Assembly: GCA_020845455.1 (NCBI GenBank)
Contig: JADLFO010000252.1
Span: 1-54,140, forward strand
DNA from: Caldilineaceae bacterium
Lineage (GTDB): Bacteria > Chloroflexota > Anaerolineae > Caldilineales > Caldilineaceae
DNA length: 54,140 nucleotides
Direction: 5' to 3'
In this document: positions 32,115-42,179 of the stretch, one piece after another
How the letters are laid out: each line of letters begins with the position of its first letter
Position numbering within the stretch: position 1 is the stretch's first letter
Translations under genes and position numbers: made by a program
The notes under the pieces: generated by a model
What the model saw: only the letters and a program-made list of their open reading frames with translations
Told to the model about the DNA's origin: nothing
Databases searched by the model: none

Positions 32115-33041
32115 GTGAACATTTCTTCCGGCTCTGCACCTACGCTTGAAACGCGCCGTATCCTTCTCTTTGTCGGGCTGGCCGTTGCCATCTCCGGCTC
32201 GGCGGCGCTTTACCTGGCGCTGAGCGGTGGGCTGGCTGCCGATCCGATGCGTACGCTGCTGGTGCTGGCGCTGTGGTATATGCCCGGTCCGGCGCTGGCG
32301 AATCTCTTGACGCGCGGCCTCACACGCGAAGGCTGGGGCAACCTCTATGTGCGCCCGCGGCTGCGCGCCGGGTGGCCGGCGTGGCTGGCGGCCTGGTTCT
32401 TGCCGCCCCTGCTGGTGATCGCGGGCATGGCTCTCTACTTTGCGCTCTTTCCGCAGCACTTCGACGCCGCGCTGAGCCAGGTGCAGGCCCTGTTGGACAG
32501 GATGGCCGCCCAGACGGGCAAACCGGCCCCGTTGACGCCCATGCTCTTTGCCGTGGTGCAGACGGCGCAAGCCGCGCTGATCGCACCGCTGGTCAACGCC
32601 CCGGCCAGTTTTGGCGAGGAGTTCGGCTGGCGCGCCTATCTCCAGCCCAAGCTGCTGCCCCTGGGCTGGCGGCGCGCCATGCTCTGGATGGGGCTGATCT
32701 GGGGCGTGTGGCACTGGCCTATCCTGGCCCTGGGCTATAACTATGGGCTAGATTACCCCGGCGCGCCCTGGCTGGGGATGCTCGTCTTTCTCTGGTTCAC
32801 CTCCACCGTGGGAACCTTCTTTGGCTGGTTAACCGTGCGCGGGGGCAGCGTCTGGCCTGCGGTGATCGCCCACGGCGCGCTCAACGGCATGGCGAACTTG
32901 CCTGCGCTCTTTGTCCAGGGGGATCCAAACCCCCTCTGGGGGCCGCTGGTGGTCGGGCTGATCGGCGGGCTAGGCTTCGCCGTCGCCGGGCTGTGGGCGT
33001 GGCTTGTGCCACCCAAGGAGCCGCAAAAAGCGCAGTTGTAA
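32115..33041 (+). CDS. CPBP-family intramembrane metalloprotease (CAAX-type)
   Basis: 308 residues with about eight hydrophobic helices. The conserved CPBP motifs are GEEFGWRAYLQPKL (EExxxR), WGVWHWPILAL (second His motif) and AHGALNGMAN (third motif). These proteins cleave or process membrane-associated substrates; bacterial roles range from bacteriocin self-immunity to prenyl-protein processing. The start GTG 32115 is the only reasonable one before the first helix and has AGGG about 10 nt upstream. The stop overlaps the -35 of the next operon's promoter. Confidence 0.85.
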   Translation: MNISSGSAPTLETRRILLFVGLAVAISGSAALYLALSGGLAADPMRTLLVLALWYMPGPALANLLTRGLTREGWGNLYVRPRLRAGWPAWLAAWFLPPLLVIAGMALYFALFPQHFDAALSQVQALLDRMAAQTGKPAPLTPMLFAVVQTAQAALIAPLVNAPASFGEEFGWRAYLQPKLLPLGWRRAMLWMGLIWGVWHWPILALGYNYGLDYPGAPWLGMLVFLWFTSTVGTFFGWLTVRGGSVWPAVIAHGALNGMANLPALFVQGDPNPLWGPLVVGLIGGLGFAVAGLWAWLVPPKEPQKAQL

Positions 33042-33064
33042 GCTTTGAGCACCTTGTGTATAAT
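33036..33064 (+). promoter_or_regulatory. promoter of the oligopeptide ABC operon
   Basis: -35 TTGTAA (33036-33041, overlapping the CPBP stop codon), 17-bp spacer, -10 TATAAT (33059-33064). Confidence 0.65.
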
Positions 33065-33383
33065 GGCGCCAACTGTCTCCCCAAGGGCGATTGGCGGTAG
33101 CAAGCCAGCACATGCGCCCTGGACCGGTGTCGTTCTCGCGTTTGATCTTGCCTTGATCCGGTAGTATCCCCAAATTGAAGCCTGAATGGGTTGCACCCGC
33201 GCAATCCGGCATAGTTCTGTTCCGTGAAGCATGTCCGCCGGTAAGCCGGTCGCGCGTGACGATCTTTTCTCTGTATGCTGTCTGTATGCTCGTCATGCCG
33301 TTTTCTTTGCTCCGACCATCCTGCCCGTACCACGTTAGGCAAGCACTCGCATAAGCAAGCACTTGTATAGGGAAGCACTCACC
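33065..33383 (+). other. long 5' leader of the ABC operon
   Basis: About 310 nt from the predicted start to the first ATG with no supported gene. It contains an 11-bp tandem repeat CTGTATGCTGT/CTGTATGCTCG (33271-33292). Three imperfect 16-bp units beginning AAGCACT at 33341, 33357 and 33373 run up to the start codon. No known riboswitch was recognised. Confidence 0.45.
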
Positions 33384-34388
33384 ATGACCCTTGGCTATAT
33401 GGCTCGCCGCATCGGCGTCTTTCTGATCATCATGTGGGTGGCCGCTACGCTCAACTTCATCATGCCGCGCTTGGCTCCGGTCAACCCGATCCGCGAAAAG
33501 CTGCTCCAGGCAGTCTCATTTGGCGGGGCGGGCAAGACCGATATGGAAAAGATCGTCGCCACCTATGAGGAGAAGTTTGGTCTAAACCAGCCGCTCTGGC
33601 GCCAGTACCTCAGCTATTTGCGCGATCTGGCGCGCTTGGATTTCGGCGTCTCGATCGCCAATTTCCCCAGCCGCGTGCTGGAAATCATTATGCGCGCCCT
33701 GCCGTGGACGATTGGGCTGCTGCTCTTGGCTACGCTGTTGGCGTTTGGCATCGGCACGCTGCTCGGCGCGCTGATCGCCTGGCCGCGCGCCCCCGGCGCG
33801 CTCAATGTGATCTTGGCCCCGCTGCTCACTATGTCCGCCGTGCCTTTCTATCTGCTGGGGCTGATCTTGGTCTATTTCCTGGCCTTCACCTTTAAGATCT
33901 TCCCGCTCAGCGGCGGCTATACCTTGGGCGGCATACCGAACATGAGCTGGAGCTTTCTGATGGATGCGGCCTGGCATTCGATCCTACCGGCGCTCTCGAT
34001 TGTCCTCGCCTCGCTGGGGACCTGGGCCATCGGTATGCGCGGCATGATGATCTCCGGACTGGAGGAGGACTACATTGCCTTCGCCGAAGCTAAAGGACTC
34101 AAAGATCGCGATATCTTTATGAAGTATGCGCTGCGCAACGCGCTGCTGCCCCAGACTACGGCGCTGGCGCTTTCGTTGGGGTTTATTGTCTCCGGCGCGG
34201 TGTTGGTCGAGGTAGTCTTTGGCTACCCGGGCGTGGGAACGGTCCTCTATCGGGCCATTCAGACCTTTGACTACTTTGTGATCTATGGGGTGGTTATGAT
34301 GCTGATCCTGGCGATTGGCCTGGCAACCCTCATCATGGATCTGCTCTATCCGCTGCTCGACCCGCGCATTTCCTATCAGCGACGATAA
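33384..34388 (+). CDS. peptide/nickel-type ABC permease (DppB/OppB family)
   Basis: Inner-membrane subunit of 334 residues with six helices. Family features are the N-terminal helix followed by PRLAPVNPIREKL, a large extracellular loop with FGLNQPLWRQYLSYLRDLAR and LDFGVSI, and the EAA loop AFAEAKGLKDRDIFMKYALRNALLP. The C-terminal region is VEVVFGYPGVGTVLYRAIQTFDYFVI. The ATG at 33384 was taken because AGGGAAG is 9 nt upstream; TTG 33363 is possible. It is the first of five genes. Confidence 0.92.
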   Translation: MTLGYMARRIGVFLIIMWVAATLNFIMPRLAPVNPIREKLLQAVSFGGAGKTDMEKIVATYEEKFGLNQPLWRQYLSYLRDLARLDFGVSIANFPSRVLEIIMRALPWTIGLLLLATLLAFGIGTLLGALIAWPRAPGALNVILAPLLTMSAVPFYLLGLILVYFLAFTFKIFPLSGGYTLGGIPNMSWSFLMDAAWHSILPALSIVLASLGTWAIGMRGMMISGLEEDYIAFAEAKGLKDRDIFMKYALRNALLPQTTALALSLGFIVSGAVLVEVVFGYPGVGTVLYRAIQTFDYFVIYGVVMMLILAIGLATLIMDLLYPLLDPRISYQRR

Positions 34389-34398
34389 GGCGCTTGTC

Positions 34399-35252
34399 AT
34401 GAATGCCTCACTGCGAAACTGGCTGCGCCTGGCGCGCAACCCCCTGTTGATCAGTGGTCTGGCCGTCTTGATGGTCGTGATCCTCTTTGGGCCGGTCATG
34501 TCGATCTTTGTCGACGAAGACTTAGCCAAGGTCGGCTCGGCCATGCCCGACCAAAAACCGTCCTGGGAACATCCCTTGGGTACCGATACCGTAGGCCGCG
34601 ATATCCTCGCCATGATGGTTGTCGGCACGCCGTTGACGTTGCGCATCGGCTTTGTGGCGGGGATGATAGGGCTGGGGCTGGGCACGCTGTTCGGCTTCTT
34701 GGCCGGCTATTTTGGCGGCTGGGTGGATACGCTGCTCAAAGGGGCGGCGGATGTGCTGCTGACGATTCCCGGTCTGCTCTTTCTGGTGGTCATCGCTACC
34801 ACGCTGCGCGGCGCGGTGAGCGTCAATATGATGGCGCTGGTGGTGGCCTCGCTGGCGTGGATGTGGCCGACACGCACCATTCGCGCCCAGGTATTGACCC
34901 TGCGCGAACGCCAGTTTGTGCTGGTGGGCCGTCTGTCGGGCATGAACGGGCTGGAGATTATCTTTCGCGAACTGATGCCCAACCTACTGCCCTATCTCGC
35001 CGCCAGCTTTGTCAGCGCGGTGGGCGCGGCCATCCTGGCGACGATCGGTCTGGAAGCGCTGGGGCTTGGCCCGCAAAACGAGCCGACGTTGGGGATGACG
35101 ATCTACTGGTCGCTCTACTATACGTCGGTGCTGCGGGGGCTGTGGTGGTGGTGGGCGCCGCCCATCGCCATGATCATCGCAACCTTCATCGGTCTTTTTC
35201 TCATGTCTATGGGACTAGACCAGGTCGCCAACCCCAAACTGCGGAGGGCCGC

Positions 35253-35256
<4 letters not shown>
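34399..35256 (+). CDS. peptide/nickel-type ABC permease (DppC/OppC family)
   Basis: 285-residue partner permease. It has the N-terminal helix with short cytoplasmic tail (RLARNPLLISG), the family motif HPLGTDTVGRDILAMMVVGTPLTL, EAA loop VGRLSGMNGLEIIFRELMPNLLP, and ends LMSMGLDQVANPKLRRA. The start is 10 bp after the DppB-type stop. The ATPase start overlaps its stop by 4 bp. Confidence 0.92.
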
Positions 35257-36295
<1,039 letters not shown>

Positions 36296-36299
<4 letters not shown>

Positions 36300-37306
36300 C
36301 GCCCTTTTTGGAACTGCGCAACGTGAGCAAGGTCTTTGGCAGCGGTTTTTTGTACAAACGCCATACCGTGGCGTTGGATAATCTGTCGCTGATCATCGAC
36401 GCAGATCGCCCGTCGGTCAGGGCAGTGGCCGGGGAGAGCGGCAGCGGCAAGACGACCTTGGGCATGATTCTCATGGGGTTCTTGACGCCGACATCGGGCC
36501 AGGTGCTTTATCGGGGCAAGGACACGCGCCGCCTCAACCGTGATGAGCAGTCCGGCTATCGGCGCGAGATCCAGGCCGTCTTCCAAGACCCGTTCTCGGT
36601 CTACAATCCCTTTTATCCAATTGACCATGTGCTGGAGGTTCCCATCGGTAAGTTCAGGCTGGCGCACTCGCGCGGCGAGGCCGTGCGCCTGATGGAGCAG
36701 GCGCTGGCAGATGTGGGCCTACAGCCCGATGAGACGTTGGGGCGCTATCCGCACCAGTTGAGCGGCGGCCAGCGCCAGCGCGTCATGGTGGCACGCGCCC
36801 TGCTGATGAAGCCGCGTCTGATCATCGCCGACGAACCGGTTTCGATGGTGGATGCGTCCTTGCGCGCTACGATCTTGGAAAGCCTGCGTAAACTCAACCG
36901 GGAGCATGGCATTTCGATCCTCTACATTACCCATGACCTGACGACCGCCTATCATGTGAGCAACGATATTTTGGTGCTCTACCGCGGCTCGATCGCCGAA
37001 GTGGGCGATGTGGACCATGTGATCAAGCGCCCGCGCCACCCCTATACCCAACTGCTGGTGGACTCGATCCCGTGGCCGGACCTGGAACATGTGTGGGGCA
37101 AAAACCGGATCGAGGTCAGCGCCGCGGCGAAAAACGGCACGCAGGGCGGCTGTAAGTTTGTCGATCGCTGCCCCCACGCCATGGCGATCTGCACGGAGCA
37201 GCCTCCGCCGCTCTATCAGGTCGACGCGACGCGCGCCAGCGCGTGTTATCTGCACCAAGACGCGCCGGTGCTGCCGGGGGACGCGCTCAACCGCCTGTTC
37301 GCTTAG
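36296..37306 (+). CDS. oligopeptide ABC ATPase (OppF/DppF family)
   Basis: 336 residues, the second nucleotide-binding subunit. Walker A GESGSGKTT, Q-loop VFQDPFSVYNPFY, signature LSGGQRQRVMVARAL, Walker B LIIADEPVSMVD (the form typical of OppF paralogues), His-switch YITHDLTTAY. The Cys-containing C-terminal tail (CKFVDRCPHAMAIC...C) is present. It overlaps OppD by 4 bp, so the pair is made in balance. A gap of 255 bp separates it from the binding-protein gene. Confidence 0.93.
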
Positions 37307-37382
37307 GCATGGCCGGGCGCGGGTCACGTTTTTGCTCTCTCATGCCGGTGTTTCCTGCCGGCCCCGATTGCCATAGCCACAC

Positions 37383-37397
37383 CGGGCCGTGCCCGGA
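37383..37397 (+). promoter_or_regulatory. short GC hairpin between ATPase and binding-protein genes
   Basis: CCGGGC-CGT-GCCCGG in the 255-bp gap before the lipoprotein gene. It could be an RNA-processing or stability element that lets the binding protein be made in excess, as in other transport operons. No promoter was found in the gap. Confidence 0.3.
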
Positions 37398-37561
37398 AAG
37401 GAGGTGTAGCCCGGCTGTGCCCTGCGGCATGGCCGGTGTCCACAAGTGCCCGCACAAACGCTCCTACCTATCCGTTTGCTGGCGTGCTTTTCGTGTTGGC
37501 CCTCAAAAAGTCCAATACGCTTGAAGACCAAGATCAAGAGGAGACGAGGAGGATGACCATT

Positions 37562-39391
37562 ATGAAGCCACGCGGATTGTATATTGGGCTGGCTGCCCTG
37601 CTTATGCTGCTGCTCCTGGCGGCCTGTGCCGCACCGGCAGCCCCAGCCGGGCAAGCGCCCGCGGCTGAACCGGCCGCGGGCAGCGAGGCTGCCGCCCCTG
37701 CCGAAACCGCCGGCGAACTGCGCGAAGTCCCGCGCGAGCGCACGCTGATCATCATGGCGGGCGGGCCAAACCAGTATACGCTCTTCAACAATCACAACCC
37801 GTATATCCCTGGCTCGGATGCAGGTTTCCACACCGGCACGCTGCCGGCTACGCAAGAGCCGTTGATCATGTTCAACGTGCTCACCGGCGAGTACGAGAAC
37901 TATCTGGCCGAGACCTGGGAGTACAACGACGACTTCACCGAGATCACCGTGCATCTGCGTGATGGCGTGAAGTGGAGCGACGGCGAGCCGCTGAACGCCG
38001 ACGATGTTGTCTTTACCTTTAACATGCTGCGTGACAACGCCGCCAGCATGGTGCATCTGGCCGACCTGCCGGCCTTCTTGTCTGAGGCGGTCAAGGTGGA
38101 TGACCTAACCGTCACGCTGAAACTGAATAAGCCCAACCCGGCTTTCTGGGCGACCACGCTCACCACCAACCACGGCATCCATATCCTGCCGGAGCACGTG
38201 TGGAAGGATCAAAGCCCGTTGGAGTTTACCAACTTTGACCTGGGAAAAGGCTGGCCGCTGGGGACGGGGCCATACAAACTGGTCGCGGCGTCGCCTCAGC
38301 AAAAGGTCTATGATCTGCGCGAGGATTGGTGGGCGCTGGAGACCGGTTTCCGCGAAAAGCCCCAGGTGGAGCGCATCATCTACTTGCCCGCCCAAGACGA
38401 AAGCCAGGCCGCCCAGCTTCTGATCACCAACCAGATCGACATGGGGCCGATCATGCAGGTCTCGACGCTCAAGACCGTGCTGGCGCAAAACCCCAAGGTC
38501 ATGACCTTCACCGGCCAGGAGCCGCCCTATGGCTATCTGGACTGGTGTCCGATCGACCTAAACCTCAACGCCAGCCAAGCGCCCTATGACGATAAGGATA
38601 TTCGCTGGGCCATCTCCTATGCGCTGGATCGGGCCAAGTTGGTGGAACTGGCCGAGGCAGGGGCAGGCGTGCCCGCGCTCCATCAGTTCACGCCCTATGG
38701 TTGGTTTGCGCCGTTTGAAGAAGCGCTCCAACCGATCTTTGATAAGTATGGCTACGGCGTCGCCCCGCAGTTGGAGAAGAGCGCCGAGATCATGGAGGGC
38801 AAGGGCTATACCAGGAACGCCGACGGGCTGTGGGCCGACAGCAGCGGCGCGACCTTCAAGATGAATATCTATGTCCCGGAATGGCTGAAGGGCTATGGCC
38901 CGCCCTTGTCGCAGCAGTTGCGCGATGCGGGCTTTGACGCTACCTTCGACACCTCGCCTGGGTTGGGCAGCGCGGTGCAGACCGGCGAACAGCTTGAATC
39001 GTTTGGCTGCAAAGGCCCCAGCGGCGTCTTGGGCATGGACCCCTATTTCATGCTTGCCATCTACACCGGCGAATATTTCCGCCCGACCGGCGAACCTGCG
39101 CCGATCTGGTGGGCGACTTCACGCTGGCAGAACGCCGAGTATGACGCGCTGGTCGAGCAGATCGCTCCCTTGCAGGCCGACGACCCGGCGCTGATGGACC
39201 TCTTTGTCCAGGCAATGGACATTTGGGTGAGCGAGATGCCCGACGTCTATGTAGGGCAGTTGATCATCCGCTATCCGATGAGCACCGAGTATTGGACCGG
39301 CTGGCCCTCTCAGGAGGATCCCTATGGCTTCCCCCACTCCTGGCAGTGGGAGCTTCAGAAGACCTTTGTCAACCTGAAGCCGGCGAAGTAA
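37562..39391 (+). CDS. oligopeptide-type ABC solute-binding lipoprotein (SBP_bac_5)
   Basis: 609 residues. Signal with lipobox (LLLLAAC), lipid Cys at residue 22, then an Ala/Pro/Glu-rich linker to ~58. The mature domain has family-5 features: TQEPLIMFNVLTGEYENYLAE, TEITVHLRDGVKWSDGEPLN, ADDVVFTFNML, GTGPYKLV, and DIRWAISYALDRAKLVELA. It delivers ligand to the permease encoded upstream. Many relatives in heterotrophic Chloroflexota bind oligosaccharides as well as peptides, so the ligand is open. ATG 37562 is preferred over 37553 because AGGAGG (37547-37552) is 9 nt upstream. Confidence 0.92.
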   Translation: MKPRGLYIGLAALLMLLLLAACAAPAAPAGQAPAAEPAAGSEAAAPAETAGELREVPRERTLIIMAGGPNQYTLFNNHNPYIPGSDAGFHTGTLPATQEPLIMFNVLTGEYENYLAETWEYNDDFTEITVHLRDGVKWSDGEPLNADDVVFTFNMLRDNAASMVHLADLPAFLSEAVKVDDLTVTLKLNKPNPAFWATTLTTNHGIHILPEHVWKDQSPLEFTNFDLGKGWPLGTGPYKLVAASPQQKVYDLREDWWALETGFREKPQVERIIYLPAQDESQAAQLLITNQIDMGPIMQVSTLKTVLAQNPKVMTFTGQEPPYGYLDWCPIDLNLNASQAPYDDKDIRWAISYALDRAKLVELAEAGAGVPALHQFTPYGWFAPFEEALQPIFDKYGYGVAPQLEKSAEIMEGKGYTRNADGLWADSSGATFKMNIYVPEWLKGYGPPLSQQLRDAGFDATFDTSPGLGSAVQTGEQLESFGCKGPSGVLGMDPYFMLAIYTGEYFRPTGEPAPIWWATSRWQNAEYDALVEQIAPLQADDPALMDLFVQAMDIWVSEMPDVYVGQLIIRYPMSTEYWTGWPSQEDPYGFPHSWQWELQKTFVNLKPAK

Positions 39392-39413
39392 CGCGGCCGG
39401 CCGAGCAACACAT

Positions 39414-39447
39414 ACGGGGGAATCGGTCGCTCCGGTTCCCCCGTTTT
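39414..39447 (+). terminator. intrinsic terminator of the ABC operon
   Basis: ACGGGGGAA (39414-39422), 13-nt loop, TTCCCCCGT (39436-39444), then TTT. It lies 22 bp after the binding-protein stop. Confidence 0.85.
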
Positions 39448-39477
39448 GATTGGCGCGAGCGGCTGTTGATGGGCGGT

Positions 39478-40272
39478 CTAGGGCTTAGGCTCGTAGAGAT
39501 CCATCACCACATGGATCAGCGAGTCCTGTAACTGCGCGGTCAGGCCGCCGTCGGCGACGATGGCATGGCCGTTGACAAAGCTTGACTCGTCCGACACCAG
39601 GAAGCGGATCACCTTAGCGATGTCCAGCGGTTGGCCGGCGCGGCCCACCGGGTACATGGCGGCGACGCGGCGTATCAACTCCGGGTCGTCGGGCACGCCG
39701 TGCGTCATGATCCAGCCGGGGCAGACGGCATTGACGCGGATACCGGAGTGCCCGTAGTCGATCGCCAGCGAGCGCGTCAGGTTGATCACCCCCGCCTTGG
39801 CCGCGGCATAGACGCCATAGCGGTGCGCCGCGGCGTGGCCGTGGATCGACGCGAGGTTGACCATCGTGCCGCCGCCGCCCTGCACCATGATCGGGAAGGC
39901 GTGTTTGGCAAAGAGATAGATCGCCTTGAGCATCACATCCATCGAGCGGTCCCAGTCTGCCTCGGACAGCTCTTCCACGGTGCCGCGTGCCGACCAATAG
40001 GCGTTGTTGACCACAATGTCCAGCCGGCCAAAATGGGCGGCGGCTTGTTCGACCGTTGCTTGAATGTCGGCGTGGCTGCCGACATCGGTGTGGAGATAGA
40101 GCGCCTCGCCGCCGGCGGCGCTGATCTCCGCCACAACCTCTTGTCCCAGCGTGTCCTGAATATCGGCCACGGCGACTTTGACGCCGTCACCTGCCAGCAG
40201 CGTGGCGGTGGCGCGTCCGATGCCGTGCGCCGCGCCGGTGATGATGGCGACCTGCCCTGAAAGATTGCTCAC
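39478..40272 (-). CDS. short-chain dehydrogenase/reductase
   Basis: 264-residue classical SDR. Cofactor motif TGAAHGIGRAT (~residues 12-22), NNAYWS (normally NNAG), active-site Tyr-Lys in YGVYAAAKAGVINLTR, and C-terminal SFVNGHAIVADGGL. The GTG at 40272 is preferred because GAGGAG precedes it by 7 nt. It lies 34 bp downstream of the SMP-30-like gene on the same strand; such pairs often oxidise a sugar and open its lactone. The substrate is inferred only by context. Confidence 0.87.
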   Translation of the reverse strand: MSNLSGQVAIITGAAHGIGRATATLLAGDGVKVAVADIQDTLGQEVVAEISAAGGEALYLHTDVGSHADIQATVEQAAAHFGRLDIVVNNAYWSARGTVEELSEADWDRSMDVMLKAIYLFAKHAFPIMVQGGGGTMVNLASIHGHAAAHRYGVYAAAKAGVINLTRSLAIDYGHSGIRVNAVCPGWIMTHGVPDDPELIRRVAAMYPVGRAGQPLDIAKVIRFLVSDESSFVNGHAIVADGGLTAQLQDSLIHVVMDLYEPKP

Positions 40273-40306
40273 AGATGGCTCCTCACTAGGTCCGAAAGCA
40301 GAAGAT

Positions 40307-41203
40307 TTAGCGCCGCCGTTGGGCAAGCTGCCACTCGCGGCCCGGCGTCTCCACGCGGAAGGTTTCGATATTGCCGCGGTCGGCGACCGTCACATAGGCG
40401 GTGCAGCCGTCTGGCCCGCCAAAGGCGATATTGGTACACTTGCTGCCGGTGAGCGCGATCTCCTGCAGCAGTTGGCCCTGGGGCGAAACCTTGACGACTG
40501 TGCCCTTGCCCCAGCGGGTGATGTAGAGATTGCCCGCCACGTCACAGCGCATGCCGTCCATGCCGTAATCGTCGAACTTGATCAACAGCCGTTTGTTGCT
40601 GACCTCGCCGCTGGGGGTGAGATCATAGGCCCAGACATTGCGCTGTACCGTCTCGTTGACATAGAGCGTGCGCTCGTCGGGGCTGACCTCGATGCCGTTG
40701 GTCGTGCCCATGCGCGTCTCTAGGAGCGTCACCGAGCCGCTGGAACTGATCCGCCAGATCTGCCCCCAGGATTCCGCCCAGTTGGGGTCGCTGGCAAAGA
40801 GGGTATCGTTGGCGCTGATGGCGATGTCGTTGGGCTGGTTCATGCTGGGTCCATGCGCAAAGACGTCGACCGCGGCGTTGCGCGCTTCCAGAGTGGTGGC
40901 GTAGGCGCAGGCGACCATGTTGACGCGCAGAATGTTGTGGTTGGTGTAATCGGCGATAAACATATGGCCTTCGCTGTTAAAGCGGATGCCGTTGCCGATG
41001 CTGCCGCCGCGCAGCTCCAGGAAGATGTCGGCCACCCCCGCAGGCGTCACCCGGCCAATGGTATGCTGGCGTGCGAAATTGACTGTATAGAGATGGCCGC
41101 GCGCATCGCATCCGGGGCCTTCGATGCCGTCGGTAAAGCCGCCAACCGGCGTCAGGTCGTGGGCCGTATAGAGCGGGCGGTGTGAAACCGATTGAAAAGC
41201 CAT
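40307..41203 (-). CDS. SMP-30/gluconolactonase-family protein
   Basis: 298 residues forming a six-bladed calcium-binding propeller lactonase. Landmarks are the metal Glu region DGIEGPGCDARGHLYT, NGIRFNSEGHMFIAD (with YTNHN), NQPNDIAISANDTLFASDP, TNGIEVSPDERTLYVNET and DGMRCDVAGNLYIT. These match the usual E, N, N and D metal ligands. It probably hydrolyses a sugar lactone in a pathway with the adjacent SDR. Met 41203 was chosen over 41206 for spacing to AGGAGG. Confidence 0.87.
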   Translation of the reverse strand: MAFQSVSHRPLYTAHDLTPVGGFTDGIEGPGCDARGHLYTVNFARQHTIGRVTPAGVADIFLELRGGSIGNGIRFNSEGHMFIADYTNHNILRVNMVACAYATTLEARNAAVDVFAHGPSMNQPNDIAISANDTLFASDPNWAESWGQIWRISSSGSVTLLETRMGTTNGIEVSPDERTLYVNETVQRNVWAYDLTPSGEVSNKRLLIKFDDYGMDGMRCDVAGNLYITRWGKGTVVKVSPQGQLLQEIALTGSKCTNIAFGGPDGCTAYVTVADRGNIETFRVETPGREWQLAQRRR

Positions 41204-41297
41204 CATTCCTCCTTATGAATGGCTAGCTGCGACAGGATAGGTCACGATTGGGCCGGGCGCGCCGCGCTGGGGCGATCTGAGAATCAGCCGTCAGGAC

Positions 41298-41331
41298 AAA
41301 AAGGGGCGCGGCCGCTGTCGCCGCCACGCCC
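41298..41331 (-). terminator. intrinsic terminator of the RidA gene
   Basis: On the minus strand GGGCGTGGC (41331-41323), loop, GCCGCGCCC (41312-41304), 9 bp with one G-U pair, then C and TTTTT (41302-41298). It separates RidA from the SMP-30-SDR pair. Confidence 0.7.
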
Positions 41332-41366
41332 ACATCCCCCGTTCGATTCGCCGCCCGGCCTGGGGG

Positions 41367-41816
41367 CTATTTGACCTCGAAGATAACCTCGACCTCGACC
41401 GCAAAGTCGGACGGGATCTGCATCCCCACGGCGCTGCGCGCATGGCGGCCAGCCTCGCCAAAGACCTCCAACAGCAGGTCGCTGGCCCCGTGGATCACCG
41501 CCGGCGTGTTGGCAAAGTCGGGCGCGACATTCACCATGCCCAGGACCTTGACCACGCGCACGACGTTGTCCACGCCGACCAGCGAGTGGACGGCCTGGAT
41601 GCAGCTCAGCGCGGCCAGCCGTGCGCCTTCATAGCCCTCTTCGACGGTCAGGTCGCGCCCCACCTTGCCGACGATCTGCTGGTCGCCAAAGCGCGAGACG
41701 TTGCCTGAGGTATAGACCAGGTTGCCGGTGCGTACCGCACCCATCAGCCGCCCCATGTTGAGGTCGGAAATCTGGATGGTATAACCCAGCTCGCGCAGCT
41801 TCGCTTCATAAGACAT
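41367..41816 (-). CDS. RidA/YjgF-family protein
   Basis: 149 residues. RidA proteins hydrolyse reactive enamine/imine intermediates made by PLP enzymes. This longer subgroup shows LGYTIQISDLNMGRLMGAVR, TGNLVYTSGNVSR, AALSCIQAVHSLVG, VVRVVKVLGMVNVAPDF and a C-terminal HARSAVGMQIPSDFAVEVEV (RSAVGxxxLP motif with the conserved Arg). The start follows AAGGAA. It stands alone with its own terminator. Confidence 0.88.
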   Translation of the reverse strand: MSYEAKLRELGYTIQISDLNMGRLMGAVRTGNLVYTSGNVSRFGDQQIVGKVGRDLTVEEGYEGARLAALSCIQAVHSLVGVDNVVRVVKVLGMVNVAPDFANTPAVIHGASDLLLEVFGEAGRHARSAVGMQIPSDFAVEVEVIFEVK

Positions 41817-42179
41817 GGTCGGAATTCCTTTCTGCGTGGTTAGTAGACAGGGCCAAGGCGGCTCGCCCTGATGGGGTTGCATGTTGATCCCGCGCTGGTT
41901 GCGGCGCTTGGCATCGCGCTTGCTTCGCTGTTGCTTGGCTAGTTCGCCGCGGCTTCTGGGCTATTATAGTGGGAAGCGGGGCAGATGTCCATTGGCGAGG
42001 GGGCAAAACGCCAGGCAGCAGGCCCTGCGCTTGGTTGAAGCGCCATGCGCCGGTATAATGGCGCATGGCCGCGCCGCGCGACCTGCGCCCGCTGCTATCT
42101 GCGCTAGTTTGTATCCAATTCGCTATTGCTGAGGCTGCGGCGTCCCTCGCCAGGAGCGCCGCGCACCAAGGTTGTCTGC
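41817..42179. other. intergenic region with the chaperonin promoter
   Basis: No gene is supported. It contains the promoter and inverted repeat at 42031-42069, giving a leader of about 115 nt for the chaperonin-like gene. No CIRCE element is present. Confidence 0.55.
42031..42069 (+). promoter_or_regulatory. promoter of chaperonin-like gene with inverted repeat framing the -10
   Basis: -35 TTGGTT (42031-42036), 17-bp spacer, -10 TATAAT (42054-42059). The arms GCCATGCGCC (42042-42051) and GGCGCATGGC (42060-42069) are exact complements and place the -10 in the 8-nt centre. A repressor bound here would block RNA polymerase directly. Confidence 0.65.

Noticed and set aside
33341..33388. Possible CRISPR-like array from the three AAGCACT units
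   Set aside because: Units are only 16 bp, imperfect, without spacers of typical length, and no cas genes are in the window.
42031..42179. CIRCE heat-shock operator before the GroEL-like gene
   Set aside because: The consensus TTAGCACTC-N9-GAGTGCTAA is absent; a different inverted repeat is present.
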